64,000 bases of DNA from Cyanidiococcus yangmingshanensis (Eukaryota; Rhodophyta; Bangiophyceae; Cyanidiales; Cyanidiaceae): positions 496,001-560,000 of the forward strand of contig VWRR01000006.1 in assembly GCA_013995675.1 (NCBI GenBank), given 5' to 3'. The notes beneath the pieces are model-generated. The model saw nothing but the letters and a program-made list of their open reading frames with translations. It did no database searches and had not been told where the DNA came from. Of this stretch, positions 47,582 to 59,328 are shown piece by piece. Within the stretch, counting starts at the first letter, position 1. Each line of letters starts with the position of its first letter. The position numbers were made by a program, and so were the translations under genes.

Positions 47582-48550
47582 TCAACGCGAAGCGGCATCG
47601 CTGGAATCGCCACGTACTCCTGCGGTCTGGCCATGTTCGCAAGTCCCGCTCCCATTCCTGAACTCGCTACTCGATGTTTCAGGATGAATGTCTCGGGAGT
47701 TCTGTCCCGATACCATCTTCTCTGCTGAGCACGGTAACGGACATCCGGCCGGTCGCAGAGATGCTGGCAAGTGAGTCAAATCCTCCGCGGTGTCAATATC
47801 CCAAAGCGTTTCCGACAAGCGAACCGTCATGACTCCGGCCGCCTGCAGTGCGTCCAACGTTCGCTGGCAAACATTCCCCTGGCTGAAGACCAGATGGGGC
47901 CCAAATGCCGCTTGAATCATTCGCATCCAATCACATCGATCACTCCTTTTGAACTGCAAACCAAGCAGATAGTAGCCGCCATCGGCAGCTGGTCCGATGA
48001 CGGCTTGATGACCCGCTTTTAATAAGGCGAAGGCTCGCTCGAGGCGGTTCGCATCAAGTAGCGGGCAGTCGCTACCGATTACCATGACAAGTGCGCTGCG
48101 TTGCGGTCCAAGCGAGCTCGTTACCTCCCTAAACGCCTGAATCAGACGCACTCCAAGTGGGTCTCGCCGGTCCTCATCCTGCTCTGCTCGCTTTGCTTGC
48201 GACTGCGGGACGACCCGAAAGGCTGGGTATCGTTTCCGCACGTTGGTATCGAGCCAGGAGTCTGCGTCTGCGGCGCGTTCCGATTCGCTCCCGATCGGTG
48301 AATAGTACAGGTGAACGGAGACAGGAGTGGAGTTCGCCTCAAGTCGCTGAAGCCACTCGTTTGCTATCGCTAAGGTGTGTTCGATGAGCACTGCACTGAT
48401 TTGAGTGGCGAGTTCCGTACCGATCTGAGCACCCAAACGTCGCTTGGTGCAACCCAGTACGGGAACTTTTGTGAAGATAATAAGGTGCAACTCGGGGTTT
48501 GTGTCGGCGCTACAAAACTTGTCACAAGACTGCTCATCTTTACGTTGCAT
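47582..48550 (-). CDS. DUF2064 (TIGR04282) glycosyltransferase-like protein
   Basis: 322 residues from the first ATG. LHLIIFTKVPVLGCTKRRLG matches the family N-terminus (FaKaPvpG.vKTRL), with GSDCPLLDANRLERAFALL as the GSDCPdl motif and GPAADGGYYLLGLQ as the G.a.DGGYyLiG motif. The core is a Rossmann-like GT-A fold, which in bacteria often sits with a second glycosyltransferase or hopanoid genes. A tail after WDIDTAEDLTHL is disordered. The family is mostly bacterial, so ancient transfer is possible. No signal peptide seen. Confidence 0.88.
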   Translation of the reverse strand: MQRKDEQSCDKFCSADTNPELHLIIFTKVPVLGCTKRRLGAQIGTELATQISAVLIEHTLAIANEWLQRLEANSTPVSVHLYYSPIGSESERAADADSWLDTNVRKRYPAFRVVPQSQAKRAEQDEDRRDPLGVRLIQAFREVTSSLGPQRSALVMVIGSDCPLLDANRLERAFALLKAGHQAVIGPAADGGYYLLGLQFKRSDRCDWMRMIQAAFGPHLVFSQGNVCQRTLDALQAAGVMTVRLSETLWDIDTAEDLTHLPASLRPAGCPLPCSAEKMVSGQNSRDIHPETSSSEFRNGSGTCEHGQTAGVRGDSSDAASR

Positions 48551-49148
48551 GATTCCATGAAGAAGAGTTCTCAAAACTGAGCGTTAGGCTCGTGGGGATA
48601 CAGCCACGGCCATGATCTGTTTTCGACAAGAACTGGAAAGCGGAGGTGAGCACGACGGCGATTCGCCAAGGCCAGTGCCTTGGGAACGCGAGTCCAGCAC
48701 TAAAACGCGTGTCTGCAGTGTCCCAGTCTTGTGCAGAAACACGGAACACGAGATATTCCAAACTCTGGGTATGTGACCGGATTTCTGTGCAACAGAACAC
48801 CCGATGCTCTATTCAACCATCGTTGTTGCAACCGGTTTTTCCTTTTATTTCAAGGCAACGGAGGATCCGGAACCTGAAGCCATTCGACTGGACGCATGCA
48901 CACCATTCCTGATGGATCGTACACAAGCAGACTTGGCTCGTGTGAGTGAGGATGACATCTCAACCGAGCGCGAATGCACTCTGGGGAATGATACGCTCGC
49001 CGGACCGCTCTTCCAGTACGCTGAATGTGCGTCATGGCTTGCTCGTGGCCAGGACTGAACAGTTGTGCATACCGATGACTGGTCTGGCCGCAAACCCTTG
49101 CCAAAAGCATCTCTTGAATCATGAGTAAGCACCTCGACGGATCCAGAC
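48551..49148. promoter_or_regulatory. Divergent promoter region (DUF2064 / MGMT)
   Basis: About 600 bp between divergent starts. Plus-strand open frames here (e.g. 48804-49058) are not protein-like. Confidence 0.4.
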
Positions 49149-49859
49149 ATGACAGTGTGCCCACGTTCATGCGTTCTTGGCCGGAGCGCGGTCTCGGAAC
49201 GCCACACGCCCCCGGGGTCGAGCGACGTTCACCAGTGGCCGCGGGCAATCTCCAGCGCAGCATCGAGATGGTTAGTCTGCATTCGATATTATCGAACAGA
49301 GTCGGTGACCATGACCGCAACGAAAAGGTTCAAAGCTTCTCTGTTCAAGTCGCATTCGGTCATTCGCTCGGAAAAGAGCGTACTGTTTTCCAAGTGTTCT
49401 CGCAATTCTTGTTGCGTTTGTGAGGACGCGAAACTATCTGATTTCGAGAAAGCCGTATATCACGTGGCCGCGAGTATCACGCCTGGTCGGGTCACTACCT
49501 ATGGCACGATCGCCAAGGTTATCAAACCAGCTGGAGGAGCTCGAGCTGCACGTGCAGTCGGTACTGCGCTGCGCAAGAACCCCTACTGGAAGGAAGGGAG
49601 CATTCCTCTGGTGCCGTGTCACAGGGTCGTAGCCGCGGACCGCACGCTCGGAGGCTACATGGGGGTCAAGGACCCCGGCAGTACGCAGTTGGCGCGCAAA
49701 CGGGACCTCATGCGCCTAGAAGGTGTACCGATAGCTCGCGATCATCAAGGTCGCTGGACGATTGTCGTTCACGATGGGTCGGACACGGTTCGCCCGAAAC
49801 CTTCTCCATTCCTCAGCGTCGATGAGCTGCGAGCACTGGTCGAGGCATCCACTCGTTAG
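49149..49859 (+). CDS. Methylated-DNA-protein cysteine methyltransferase (MGMT/Ogt type)
   Basis: Repairs O6-alkylguanine by suicidal transfer to its cysteine. The acceptor motif IPLVPCHRVVAADRTLGGY is complete (PCHRV), preceded by the helix-turn-helix TPGRVTTYGTIAKVIKPAGG and ARAVGTALRKNP. Two starts are possible: the ATG at 49149 (236 residues) or the ATG at 49311 (182 residues, MTATKRFKASLF). The shorter form is closer to typical length; the longer adds an Arg/Ser-rich presequence that could target an organelle. Convergent with BiP. Confidence 0.92.
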   Translation: MTVCPRSCVLGRSAVSERHTPPGSSDVHQWPRAISSAASRWLVCIRYYRTESVTMTATKRFKASLFKSHSVIRSEKSVLFSKCSRNSCCVCEDAKLSDFEKAVYHVAASITPGRVTTYGTIAKVIKPAGGARAARAVGTALRKNPYWKEGSIPLVPCHRVVAADRTLGGYMGVKDPGSTQLARKRDLMRLEGVPIARDHQGRWTIVVHDGSDTVRPKPSPFLSVDELRALVEASTR

Positions 49860-50345
49860 TGACTCGCGTCGCAACGCCCCCAGGAGAACCTCTGAGATCG
49901 CATCCTCTGGCGGGAGGTTGGCAGCAATATCATGTTTTGACCCTTTGCTGCCTCGGTCTGCGATTTGGCGATTCGAATGCTTCGCGGTCGGTGCAGAGGT
50001 GTGCCATCCGAGCCACAACATCGTGTGCTTGTACATCCAGGTCGCTTGGGTGTTTTCGATACCGATCTGTTGACTCGACGCGAGACTGCCAACCGCATCC
50101 ACCGCCACGTTTGGTCGGCACGGTCTACGCGATAGCTGCGGGACGTTGGCGCTGTCGTATTTGGGTGCAGAGGCGAACCAGCACCTGTCGTGCAAGCCAA
50201 GGGACCTTGAGAGAAGCGTCGGCCTGTTTGTAGATCCAGCGCTGCCCGTGGGTATGTCACGCACCAACCTGTGCGCAGCGGTCTATCTCTTGACTGGCCA
50301 TCATTGAACTGGAAAAACTTTAGGAAGTGTGACGGATGGGCGGGT
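49860..50345. other. Intergenic between convergent genes
   Basis: About 490 bp separating the MGMT and BiP 3' ends. Nothing recognised. Confidence 0.4.
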
Positions 50346-52406
50346 TTAGAGCTCGTCGTGCTCGTCGTTGTCGCGATCATCGTCTGCGTGCGTATCTGCT
50401 GAAGAGCCACCGCTCGTGTCTTTCGTCGACTCGTACGTCTTGAGGATAATTGGTTGCACCGCATCTTGGAAGGTCTTCATCCGCTCTTCAATTGCAGAGG
50501 CTTCAGATGCTTCGCCGTGTTCATCAAGCCAGTCCTGGGCGCTCTCGACACTGTCTTTCAGTTTGTCGACATCGTCTGTACTGAGCTTGGACTTTTTGTC
50601 CTTGTCCTCGTACATCTGACGAACTTGGTAGATATAGTTCTCAAAGTTGTTCTTCGCGTCGACTTTGCGTTTGAGGTTGGCATCGGCTTCGGCGAACTCC
50701 TCTGCTTCCCGTACCATGCGCTGGATCTCATCATCATTCAGGCGTCCTTTGTCGTTGCGGATGGTTATTTTTTCGCGTTTGCCTGCTGTTTTCTCTTCGG
50801 CGCTAACCTGCAAGATTCCATTCGCATCAATTTCGAAAGTAACCTCGATCTGAGGGACACCGCGTGGCGCTGGCGGGATTCCAGTCAACTCAAATTTGCC
50901 GAGGAGGTGATTATCCTTGGTCGAGACGCGTTCCCCTTCGAAAACCTGAATGAGAACCGAACTCTGTCGGTCCGCATGGGTTGTAAAGATTTGACTCTTC
51001 TTCGTGGGTATCGTGGTTCCTCGATTAATGATCTTGGTCATGACCCCACCGACGGTCTCAATACCGAGCGATAACGGCGTAACGTCCAACAGGAGAATGT
51101 CCTTGGTGGTTTCACCACCATCGCCGGAGAGGATTGCTCCCTGGACAGCTGCCCCGTAGGCGACCGCCTCATCCGGATTGATTCCTTTCGAAGGTTGCTT
51201 ACCATCGAAAAACTCGGAAATCAGCTCCTGGATCTTTGGGATACGGGTCGAGCCGCCAACGAGGACAATCTCATGAATATCCTTCTTTTCTTTCTTTGCA
51301 TCTTTGAGAACAGTCTCAACCGGTTTGAGGGTTTTTCGGAAGAGGTCTATGTTCAAGTTCTCGAAACGTGCCCTAGTTAATTCCTCGACCAGATCCTTGC
51401 CGTTCATGATCGACTCGATCTCAATACGCACTTGCGTCTGGTAGCTCAGAGCGCGTTTCGCTTTCTCTACCTCACGCCTGAGCTTGGCCATCGCTCGCTT
51501 ATCTGTCCTCAGATCCAGGCCATCGTTCTTCTTCTTAAATTGCTTCACCAAATAATCCATGACGCGTTGATCAAAGTCCTCACCGCCGAGATGGGTGTCG
51601 CCGTTGGTCGCAAGCACCTCAAATACCCCATCGTCCAAGGTGAGCAGCGTCACGTCGAAGGTACCACCGCCAAGGTCGAACACGAGGATGTTCTTTTCAG
51701 TGCCGCCCTTATCGAGACCGTAGGCGATCGCTGCAGCCGTTGGTTCATTGATGATACGCTGTACCGTGAGACCAGCGATCGTGCCTGCGTCTTTCGTCGC
51801 TTGCCGTTGAGCATCATTAAAGTACGCTGGTACAGTGACGACTGCGTTTTTGACCGGTTTGCCCAAATAGTCCTCAGCAATCTTCTTCATCTTCCCCAGA
51901 ATCATCGCACTGATTTCCTCCGGTGAGAACGTCTTCTCCTCGCCGTCACGAATCTGCACTCGAATGTACGGCTTTCCATCCTTGTTCACAATCTTGTAGG
52001 GGAGAAGCTTCATATCACGCTGCACACTATCATCGTTGAAACGCCTCCCAATGAGACGCTTCACGTCGAAGACTGTGCGCTCAGGGTTCAGTGCAAGTTG
52101 ATTCTTTGCCGCGTCTCCAATCAGACGTTCTTTATCCGTGAACGCAACATATGAGGGCGTAATTCGATTACCCTGCTCATTCGCAATGATCTCCACTTTT
52201 CCATTTTGGAATACGCCTACACAGCTATACGTTGTGCCGAGGTCAATGCCGATGACAGGACCTTGGACCTTGTTACCAGCGTCTTTCGCTCCAACGAGTA
52301 CAGCCCGACCCAAAAAGCAACAGACAAGGTGCACTAGTATGGCTAGCAGGACCCAGTTCCATACTCTTAAACCTCTACGACTAACTTTAACACTAGGCGT
52401 TGTCAT
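50346..52406 (-). CDS. BIP: BiP, endoplasmic reticulum HSP70
   Basis: 686 residues from the ATG at 52406 ([15 protein letters not shown]). A hydrophobic signal sequence ([20 protein letters not shown]) lies at about residues 17-36, and the protein ends HDEL, the ER retrieval signal. Hsp70 signatures: [45 protein letters not shown], plus the substrate-binding domain ([20 protein letters not shown]) and helical lid. It folds and retains secretory proteins and regulates the unfolded-protein response. The frame stays open another 244 codons upstream through a G+C-rich region but without signal-peptide logic, so the 52406 ATG is chosen. Uninterrupted. Confidence 0.96.
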   Translation of the reverse strand: MTTPSVKVSRRGLRVWNWVLLAILVHLVCCFLGRAVLVGAKDAGNKVQGPVIGIDLGTTYSCVGVFQNGKVEIIANEQGNRITPSYVAFTDKERLIGDAAKNQLALNPERTVFDVKRLIGRRFNDDSVQRDMKLLPYKIVNKDGKPYIRVQIRDGEEKTFSPEEISAMILGKMKKIAEDYLGKPVKNAVVTVPAYFNDAQRQATKDAGTIAGLTVQRIINEPTAAAIAYGLDKGGTEKNILVFDLGGGTFDVTLLTLDDGVFEVLATNGDTHLGGEDFDQRVMDYLVKQFKKKNDGLDLRTDKRAMAKLRREVEKAKRALSYQTQVRIEIESIMNGKDLVEELTRARFENLNIDLFRKTLKPVETVLKDAKKEKKDIHEIVLVGGSTRIPKIQELISEFFDGKQPSKGINPDEAVAYGAAVQGAILSGDGGETTKDILLLDVTPLSLGIETVGGVMTKIINRGTTIPTKKSQIFTTHADRQSSVLIQVFEGERVSTKDNHLLGKFELTGIPPAPRGVPQIEVTFEIDANGILQVSAEEKTAGKREKITIRNDKGRLNDDEIQRMVREAEEFAEADANLKRKVDAKNNFENYIYQVRQMYEDKDKKSKLSTDDVDKLKDSVESAQDWLDEHGEASEASAIEERMKTFQDAVQPIILKTYESTKDTSGGSSADTHADDDRDNDEHDEL

Positions 52407-53441
52407 GGCGTGAACGCACACACACACAGGGAAGTGTACGACAAACCCAAACGTTTTTCTGTACACGCAATGGGGCGCGATCGTCCGCAAGGCCGTGCCC
52501 CACGGATGCACGCAGACGCACGCACGCATCGGCTCGTACGCGCGTGCAACGCCATGTTGATTGACCATGGCGCGCGGCGATCGCCAGACATGTTCCAGGG
52601 GCGGTCCGCGAACGCCGGCCTTGCCGGAAACCGAGTCCGGCTCGACGCGCAAAGCCGGCGGTGGCCGATGCATGGACACGTGCGCAGGGCCGCCAATGCT
52701 CGATCGTAGGCGCACATCAGGCCGAGCCGCCGCGTGCGTTTGCGCGCGCCTTTGCTGCAGACAGATCGCCTTTGGCGCGTCGCGCGGACGCGGGCCTCGG
52801 CGCAGAACGCTTCGCAGATTGGGTGCTCGCGTGCGAATGCAGACACGCAGTGGTCCATGGTCTCTACTCGTTGGTCGGGGCGACCATCGGCCTTCGGTGT
52901 CCGTGTAGCGCTCGGCGGAGTTGATGCTCATGGGCGAGCCCGTGTCCGTCGGGATCTTTCGGCAGTGATAGTGAACCGTTGAGTCACTGGAGATGAGTAT
53001 CCATGAGGTTTGATGGCTCCAAATCGGTTGACGAGGGTCCAAACCAGGTGTCCCATGCCAGTTCTGCGCGCACCACGGCGCGTGCAATCCGCAGTGTCCG
53101 CACTTTATCCCGGAGTAAATCAAAGAGTTTAAGCGCACCTGAATCCGAGTCGCGTGAGTGTCCGCTTTTGGTATTATCTTAACGTTGCATGGTTCCGGTC
53201 TACGGGCCTAGTTCTTGCAGACGGTTCGGGACGAGCACCCCGTGCTGTCGACAAGAACCATCCTGACAATTCGCTCGAGACCGGGGCTCGGTTGGAATTC
53301 GGTGAAAGGTTACGGCGCTGAGGCCGCGCTCTCGACACACACTTGCATCGTGGGCTCCTTCCATGCTGGTCCGTCGGCCAGTTTGGATCGGACGGACGCC
53401 TTCGTGGAACGCAAGATGCCCCGTTATCAAATTCGAATGAA
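52407..53441. other. G+C-rich island upstream of BiP
   Basis: About 1 kb containing the BiP promoter. 52480-52920 is markedly CpG- and GCGC-rich (many CGCGC, GCACGC words) and open in several frames on both strands, as expected of high G+C. It could be a promoter island or an unrecognised RNA; I could not match SRP RNA or another known structure. Confidence 0.45.
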
Positions 53442-55413
53442 TCAGCTTTTTGCATCGGGCGATTTTTCTGAATGAACATACGGTTGTAAGAGTGCTTCAA
53501 GAGGCAATTGCTGGGCGAGTATCGCAAAAGCGCGGCGAAACTCATGTTGTAGTAGACGCACCGAGTCTTCGCTGCAGACGCGTCCCAAGTCGTGGGTCAT
53601 GTCGAAGGGGTCCTCGATCGAGAAAAAATGACGTTGGAGCGCGTGTGCTGCTCGCTCTCGCTGATATCGCTGACGTTGCAGTCGCATTCGTTCCCGATCT
53701 CGATGAGAGACACAGGTGCCCCCCTCCGGGGACGAGGTCACGTTCACGGATTGCTCCCTTGCCCCGTCACCGTTGCCGCCTTGAGACGAATCTTCACGGA
53801 GATGTGTCTCGTTCGTCGGTCTATGATGCGGGTGCTCGCGATCCCCCTGATTGTGATGGACCGCTGCCCCACCCGATTCTGCGGCTTCGTCAGTCGTCTG
53901 AGAGTCAGGTCCGTTCTTTTCCAGTTCACGCTCGTCATCATCAATCTCATCGTCGGTTTCATCACCGCTTGCGTGGGTATACAGCTCACCGATACCATCC
54001 ACGGCGTCATCGGGTTTGGCCGCGTCCTGACTCGCACGATCCTCTCGATACCAGCCCCGTTTTTTCTTACTAATTAAGCGACCGCAACGTATGCTGACCA
54101 CCATTTCATCATAGTTGAACTGATGCCCGTAGAAGTAGAAAAACCCAGCGAGGAGCAACATGACGGACATTTCGTTGCGCACTGGCATCTGGATATCGGT
54201 ACGATCGAGGAAGTAATCGTTCACCTGAGTTTCATCCAGAATCGCTTCCGTTTGGGGGCACTCCACCAGCTCTTCTACGGGCGTCGTTCCATTCGCGTTC
54301 ACCAGTGGCAGTCGCTCAACCCGGAGGGCTTGAAGGCACGGCAAAACGGGTGGCGACACAAGTTGTAAATATTGGATGAGAAGTATGAGATACGAGTAAC
54401 TGCTGAGTGTTCCAGCGAAGGGTTCGTTCAAATCCCGAGCAACCGCCCAACGTTTGATAAAGATCGCAAGCGGCCGAACCCGCGGATCGATTCGGATATA
54501 GGCTCTCAATAGGGCTGTGTTACGCACCACAAAATCGTTATTCACCTGCACATCAACTTCAATGTCGCTTCGCAAATCGTGGAACTTGACTAGTGGTACC
54601 CTTGTCTGTGTAATGATTTGTACATTGGCGAATTCGTGGCGCCGGCGTCTGAGCAGACGTCCCAGATCGCCGACAACGTCCCGCCGAAAGTCATCCAGCG
54701 AGTATTTGTCATCCTGATGCTCCGCTCGCAATATCTCCAGGGGAGCCATCGGCGCCACAAAATTCACATCGAGGTCGCCGCCTTTTAATAAAACACCTGT
54801 AGCCGTACTGCCGTAGACATCGACACGACAGCCGCGAAATCGAGAAGAGGCTACTTTTCGCAAATGTCTGGCGAGTCGTGCTCTTCGCTCAAACTCGGCC
54901 ATCCAGTCGGGGTATGATGACTCTGCCACGATTTCGTGAAAACGGCGCACTTGTCGCTGTAAGTGCTCGGCAGAGATAGTCCACGTATCTGTGTAGGTTA
55001 GCGATGAACGGAGGGAGGCGCCACGTTCCAGCACTTGGATCCGCTTCCTTCGAAGGCGCTCCAACGTCGTTCGCTCTGGAGTTTTCGGATGTGCTGCATC
55101 AGATTTGGCCGCGTTTTCGCCCAGGCGGCCACTGCTGCCGCTCCGTTCGAGACCTGTGCCGCAAACGACCGTCTCGTACGTGCACTTGGGCCAACTGATT
55201 CGTTACCGCGTTCAACTGCTCCGACACTCCCTGCTCCCCTGTTCGTATGGATGTTTCTTCGACGTCATTTCGTAGATCCACTCTGGTCGTGTTCGGTGCA
55301 CACACGGTCTTGATAGTTTCAGCGTATAGAGACGACTCGGTTCCAGAGCTTGTTCGCGGACGCGTGCGTGCCGAACCGTCTTCACAGGACGAACGCAACG
55401 ATTCCATCGCCAT
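53442..55413 (-). CDS. Non-canonical poly(A)/poly(U) polymerase, Cid1/TUTase family (apparent +1 frame change near start)
   Basis: The catalytic core is uninterrupted: VDVYGSTATGVLLKGGDLDV (GS motif with DxD metal ligands), DLRSDIEVDVQVNN (third Asp), VRPLAIFIKRWAVARDLN, LSSYSYLILLIQYLQ, and HFFSIEDPFDMTHDLGR (nucleotide-recognition motif). An acidic, Glu/Asp-rich insert (about 360-460) sits inside the PAP-associated region. The core frame has no ATG before the domain; an upstream frame with ATG at 55413 (MAMESLRSSCEDGS) joins by +1 within 55099-55202 (around CCT GGG C GAA). Family role: uridylation or oligoadenylation of RNAs for decay or small-RNA control. The N-terminus is the uncertain part. 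Confidence 0.82.
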
Positions 55414-56409
55414 GCAGTGCCGAGAGAGGAAACGTACTGAAACGAGTTTCAATGAGACGCCTCAAAACAGCGTTGATTTGGTCACCAAAAACGGAACCAC
55501 TGCACAGAATATCACGTCCTCGAGTCTGTCAACACGGGTACGTGTGCCCGCAAGGAACGGTTGTTCGAGCTGGTGGCGACGCGCGACCCGTTTCCGAATC
55601 GACAGGTGTCGATGTCAGCAGCGTCTCGTTCCGCGCTGCCGTCGCCAATTCTGAACCCGATCGGCAGGCGTCTGTGCGCGCGCACCGAGTCGAACGACAC
55701 CGCACGCCCCGATGATGACCGATGGGCGCGCTGTCGATGCTGGACACGCGTCACTGACGAGGCGTCCGACCTGTCGCCGAAACGGATGGCATACGCGGCG
55801 CCCTGGGCTATCCGCCTCGGCTTGGCGGGAGACGCGCCGTCTGAACGCGCACTCGATTGCGCCAGCGGACCCGTCGACTGGGCGACGCGGGTGCGCTGCA
55901 CACCTCGGAGGAAGAGGTGATGCGCAACGAGACACGTGTGCGCGCGCGCGCCGATCGCATCAGGTACCCACAGGTCTGCAGCCGAGACCGATCGATCGTT
56001 CGAGGCTGGCTTTCCATGCATCTCTCTCTCTCTCCGTGTCCGTGGGTGTACAGAAATGCAGGTTCTCTAATTCAGCTTTATTCTCAGTCATGGTTAGGTG
56101 TCTTGGTTCATGATCGGAAAACGAGTCGTGAATAGGTGTCGTCCGTCACGACAGAAACGTATTGTACGGGACCAGCGTTATGATTTTATCGAGGATTATC
56201 GAACGATGCGACGCTCCGTGAGCAGCATGGACGGGAACAAGCATCGTTCGGCACCCTTTCGGGGCGTTTCCTCGGCACTACTAGCCAGTTCAGTCACGCT
56301 GCGGATGCGTGCTCTTCGAGTGCAGTGCACGCTGTGGAAGAAGGTTTAGCGGCCTGTATGCGCGCTGTAGCGCCTACACAAGGGCTGGTTTCTTATCGCC
56401 CTGGGGGTA
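55414..56409. other. G+C-rich intergenic region
   Basis: 1 kb between SDHA and the nucleotidyltransferase gene. 55560-55990 is CpG-rich and stop-poor on both strands, like the island upstream of BiP, and is followed by a (TC)n run near 56023. No family recognised in any frame. Confidence 0.4.
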
Positions 56410-58476
56410 TCAGTAGACTCTCTGTGCTGGTGGGAAGGGCGCCTGCTCGGTTTCATCCAGACTCCAAGCGTGCACCGGGCGATAGTCAATGCGCACTGGC
56501 GATTTGTCCGCGGGCAGGGCATCATGTGACTGCACCCATGCCAACGTGTGCTTCATCCAGTTTTCATCATCACGTTTGGGAAAGTCATCACGTAGCATGG
56601 GCGCCTCGAGATTCCTTGCGTTTCTCTGCACTATGAATCGTTGCAAGCGGCGTTTTGGAGCAGATTCTGTAGCTCCAGTGTCTCTATTAAATCCGTGTTC
56701 CAGATGAGCGTCCGATCAGCGATTCGCACGTCATTCAAGTCCAGATAACTATTGATCGAGGAGCTTACAGCCCTCTTCCAAGGTCTTTTGAGCGCGGAAA
56801 ACGGCGGCGTGATTCTGCATCAGTTTCTGCATTCGAAGGCGCAGATCCGCAGTCTTGATGCTGCCGTTCGCATAGCGGAATCGGTCCAGGTTCGCGATTG
56901 CTTCCTCGCCACAGTCTGGCGCAAGCGGCTTGTGTGGCATTCCTGGGTGGACCCATTCGGCAACTGTTTGAGCGCACGCGCGCCCAAACACGACAATATC
57001 GAGCAGGGAGTTCGCCCCGAGGCGGTTCGCTCCGTGCACTGAGGCGCATGCCGCTTCGCCAGCCGCCAAAAGGCCCGGCACCACCGCATCAGGATCTGAT
57101 GGAGTTGGTCGCAACACCTCTCCGCGCCAATTGGTTGGAATCCCGCCCATGTTGTAGTGAACAGTTGGTAACACAGGAATCGGCTCCTTGGTTACATCAA
57201 CGTTAGCGAAAATCTGTGCCGTCTCCATGATGCCAGGCAAGCGCTCTCGCAAAATTTCTGGCGGGATATGGTTCAGAAATAGATGAATATGGTCTTTCTG
57301 AGGGCCGCATCCACGACCTTCCATGATCTCCAGGGTCATTGCACGCGAGACCACATCGCGGCTCGCCAGATCCTTGGCACTCGGTGCATAGCGTTCCATA
57401 AAGCGTTCCCCAACACCGTTACGCAGAAGGCCGCCCTCACCGCGGCAGCCTTCAGTGATGAGGCATCCGGCCCCGTAGATGCCCGTAGGGTGAAATTGCA
57501 CAAACTCCATGTCCTGGAGCGGGATATCAGCTCGAGCCGCCATAGCGTTACCATCACCGGTGCATGTATGTGCAGAGGTTGCGGAGAAATACGCTCTCCC
57601 GTAGCCACCTGTGCAAATGATGACTGCATGCGACCGAAAACGATGAATGGTGCCGTCCTCCATGCACAAAGCGATGACACCTCGACATGCGCCGCTCTCA
57701 TCCATAACGAGATCCAGACCAAAGTATTCGACAAAAAAATCCGCATTGTGCTTCAGACATTGGCCATATAGCGTGTGCAGGAGAGCGTGGCCAGTCCGAT
57801 CGGCAGCCGCAGCACAGCGATACGCCTGACCACCCTTGCCGAACCGCAGACTCTGTCCACCAAACGCTCGTTGGTAGATGCGCCCGTCCTCTGTGCGTGA
57901 AAACGGCACGCCATAGTGTTCGAGCTCAATCACGACTTGCGGTGCCTCACGACACATGTAGTGGATCGCGTCCTGATCTCCGAGCCAGTCGCTGCCCTTG
58001 ACGGTGTCATACATATGCCAGCGCCAGTCGTCTTCAGTCATGTTTCCGAGTGCAGCGTTGATGCCTCCCTGCGCTGCCACCGTGTGTGAGCGAGTCGGAA
58101 AGAGTTTTGTTACGCAGGCAGTCTTGAGACCGGCCTCTGCGCAACCAATGACCGCGCGCAGCCCGGCTCCACCTGCGCCGAGCACCACTGCATCGTACTC
58201 GTGCTCAACGATCGGATACGAGGGTTGCGTTCGCGTCGTGATCCAGCGCCTCAATTGAGATGAGGCTTTATGGACAGACTCTGACTTCCATTCGGTAGAG
58301 CGGAGTGGAAACGAAGGTTGTTGCCACGCTTGAAGCAATCCTCGGTAAAGCCCAGTTCCGAAGAAACGCATACCACGTTTCGGTACGAGCGAACCAAAAC
58401 GCCCCTCCAGGCGCGACTTGGGCCAGCTCGGAAAACCGTGCAAACGTGAAGCAACTCTCAGTGGAAGGCTCGTCAT
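56410..58476 (-). CDS. SDHA: Succinate dehydrogenase flavoprotein subunit (three +1 frame changes near the C-terminus)
   Basis: Complex II / TCA cycle. ATG start, mitochondrial presequence, then the FAD-binding [37 protein letters not shown] (His for covalent FAD), [32 protein letters not shown] and [20 protein letters not shown]. The main frame stops after EEGCKLLDQ, but the missing C-terminus follows at once in successive +1 frames: [20 protein letters not shown] and [11 protein letters not shown]; then [17 protein letters not shown]; then [19 protein letters not shown] to the family-typical end PPAQRVY. Family alignment pins surplus bases near 56757, 56648 and 56593. All parts of a full SDHA are present and intact. 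Confidence 0.9.
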
Positions 58477-59328
58477 CCTAACACGACCAACTCAGTCGAT
58501 GAATACGCTTATCAGTTTGTTGACTGACACGGGACTGTGAACGCGCCGTATAAAGAAACGACATGGCGAACGTGCGCCCCCACGAGCGAGCACGATCCGT
58601 TCTCGGTCGAGACGGAACGTGCGGTTGCTCCGCTTCACTCCATGACCAAACTCGTGTTCGCCAGTCGAACTTTTTATGATTCAATAGGAACCTGATGTTC
58701 ACGTGAATTGTCCCGTAACCTGTTGGACACCAAACTGGGCAATTTCCCGCGCCCGAGTTCAGAAAGTCGCCTTGTTCAAGAGAGGCCCAAGTCTGGTACA
58801 GAATATCGCGACCTCGTCTGTATTCGAATGTCACGTCTTCCTTTGAGTCTAATCGCGCGTCTTCGGTCCCGAAATAAACCTCAGCGTTGAGCCAAGCCAA
58901 AGACATGGTACTTGTATCAACATGGGATTGGGTTTCTGGGATTCGTTGCTGGGTATTAGATTTCTCGGATAGGGGCCATCGGCATCTACGATATCCATCT
59001 TGCCAAGCGATTGTAGTAGACGGAAATCAGCATCGGTACGGTTATTGGTGCCGGTGTCATATCCATTGCGGGCCTCTATCCGTCAATCATTGTGGCTGGA
59101 ACTTTCACCGAAAAGGGCCTCTCGAAAGCGCTTTACAAGAGGTTGTGAGACCGAAGCGTCTGGTGGTCGTTCACGAGTTCCCTTTGTAGAGCGGCACAAG
59201 CTCAGAGCCGTGGAGTAAACCACCATTCCAGAAGTGGATTCCTGTATCAGGTGTGGCTCTTCCAGCCTTTGCCGCCAAGCAGATCTGTAGTGCCACCTCG
59301 AGACTGAATCAGTTGTACGTCGAAACGT
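58477..59328. other. Intergenic between SDHA and RPB4
   Basis: 850 bp upstream of SDHA. Frames on both strands, including a hydrophobic plus-strand stretch at 59022-59150 without ATG, were not convincing as genes. Confidence 0.35.

Noticed and set aside
52440-52920. Possible SRP (7SL) RNA in the G+C-rich island, suggested by GCCGGAAACCGAG
   Set aside because: The GGAAA loop is there but the invariant internal loop (AGCAG) and the Alu-domain elements are not.
56749-58476. SDHA as a genuinely C-terminally truncated protein or pseudogene
   Set aside because: The full C-terminal domain follows immediately in successive +1 frames with conserved residues, so the gene is complete apart from frame changes.
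58478-58906. 142-codon minus-strand frame with a real ATG upstream of SDHA
   Set aside because: No domain or targeting logic, abuts the SDHA start directly; likely promoter or leader sequence.
59000-59218. Hydrophobic plus-strand stretch (IGTVIGAGVISIAGLYPSII) resembling a membrane-protein fragment
   Set aside because: No ATG, flanked by several stops in all frames and no family signature; it may be a chance hydrophobic run or a decayed fragment.
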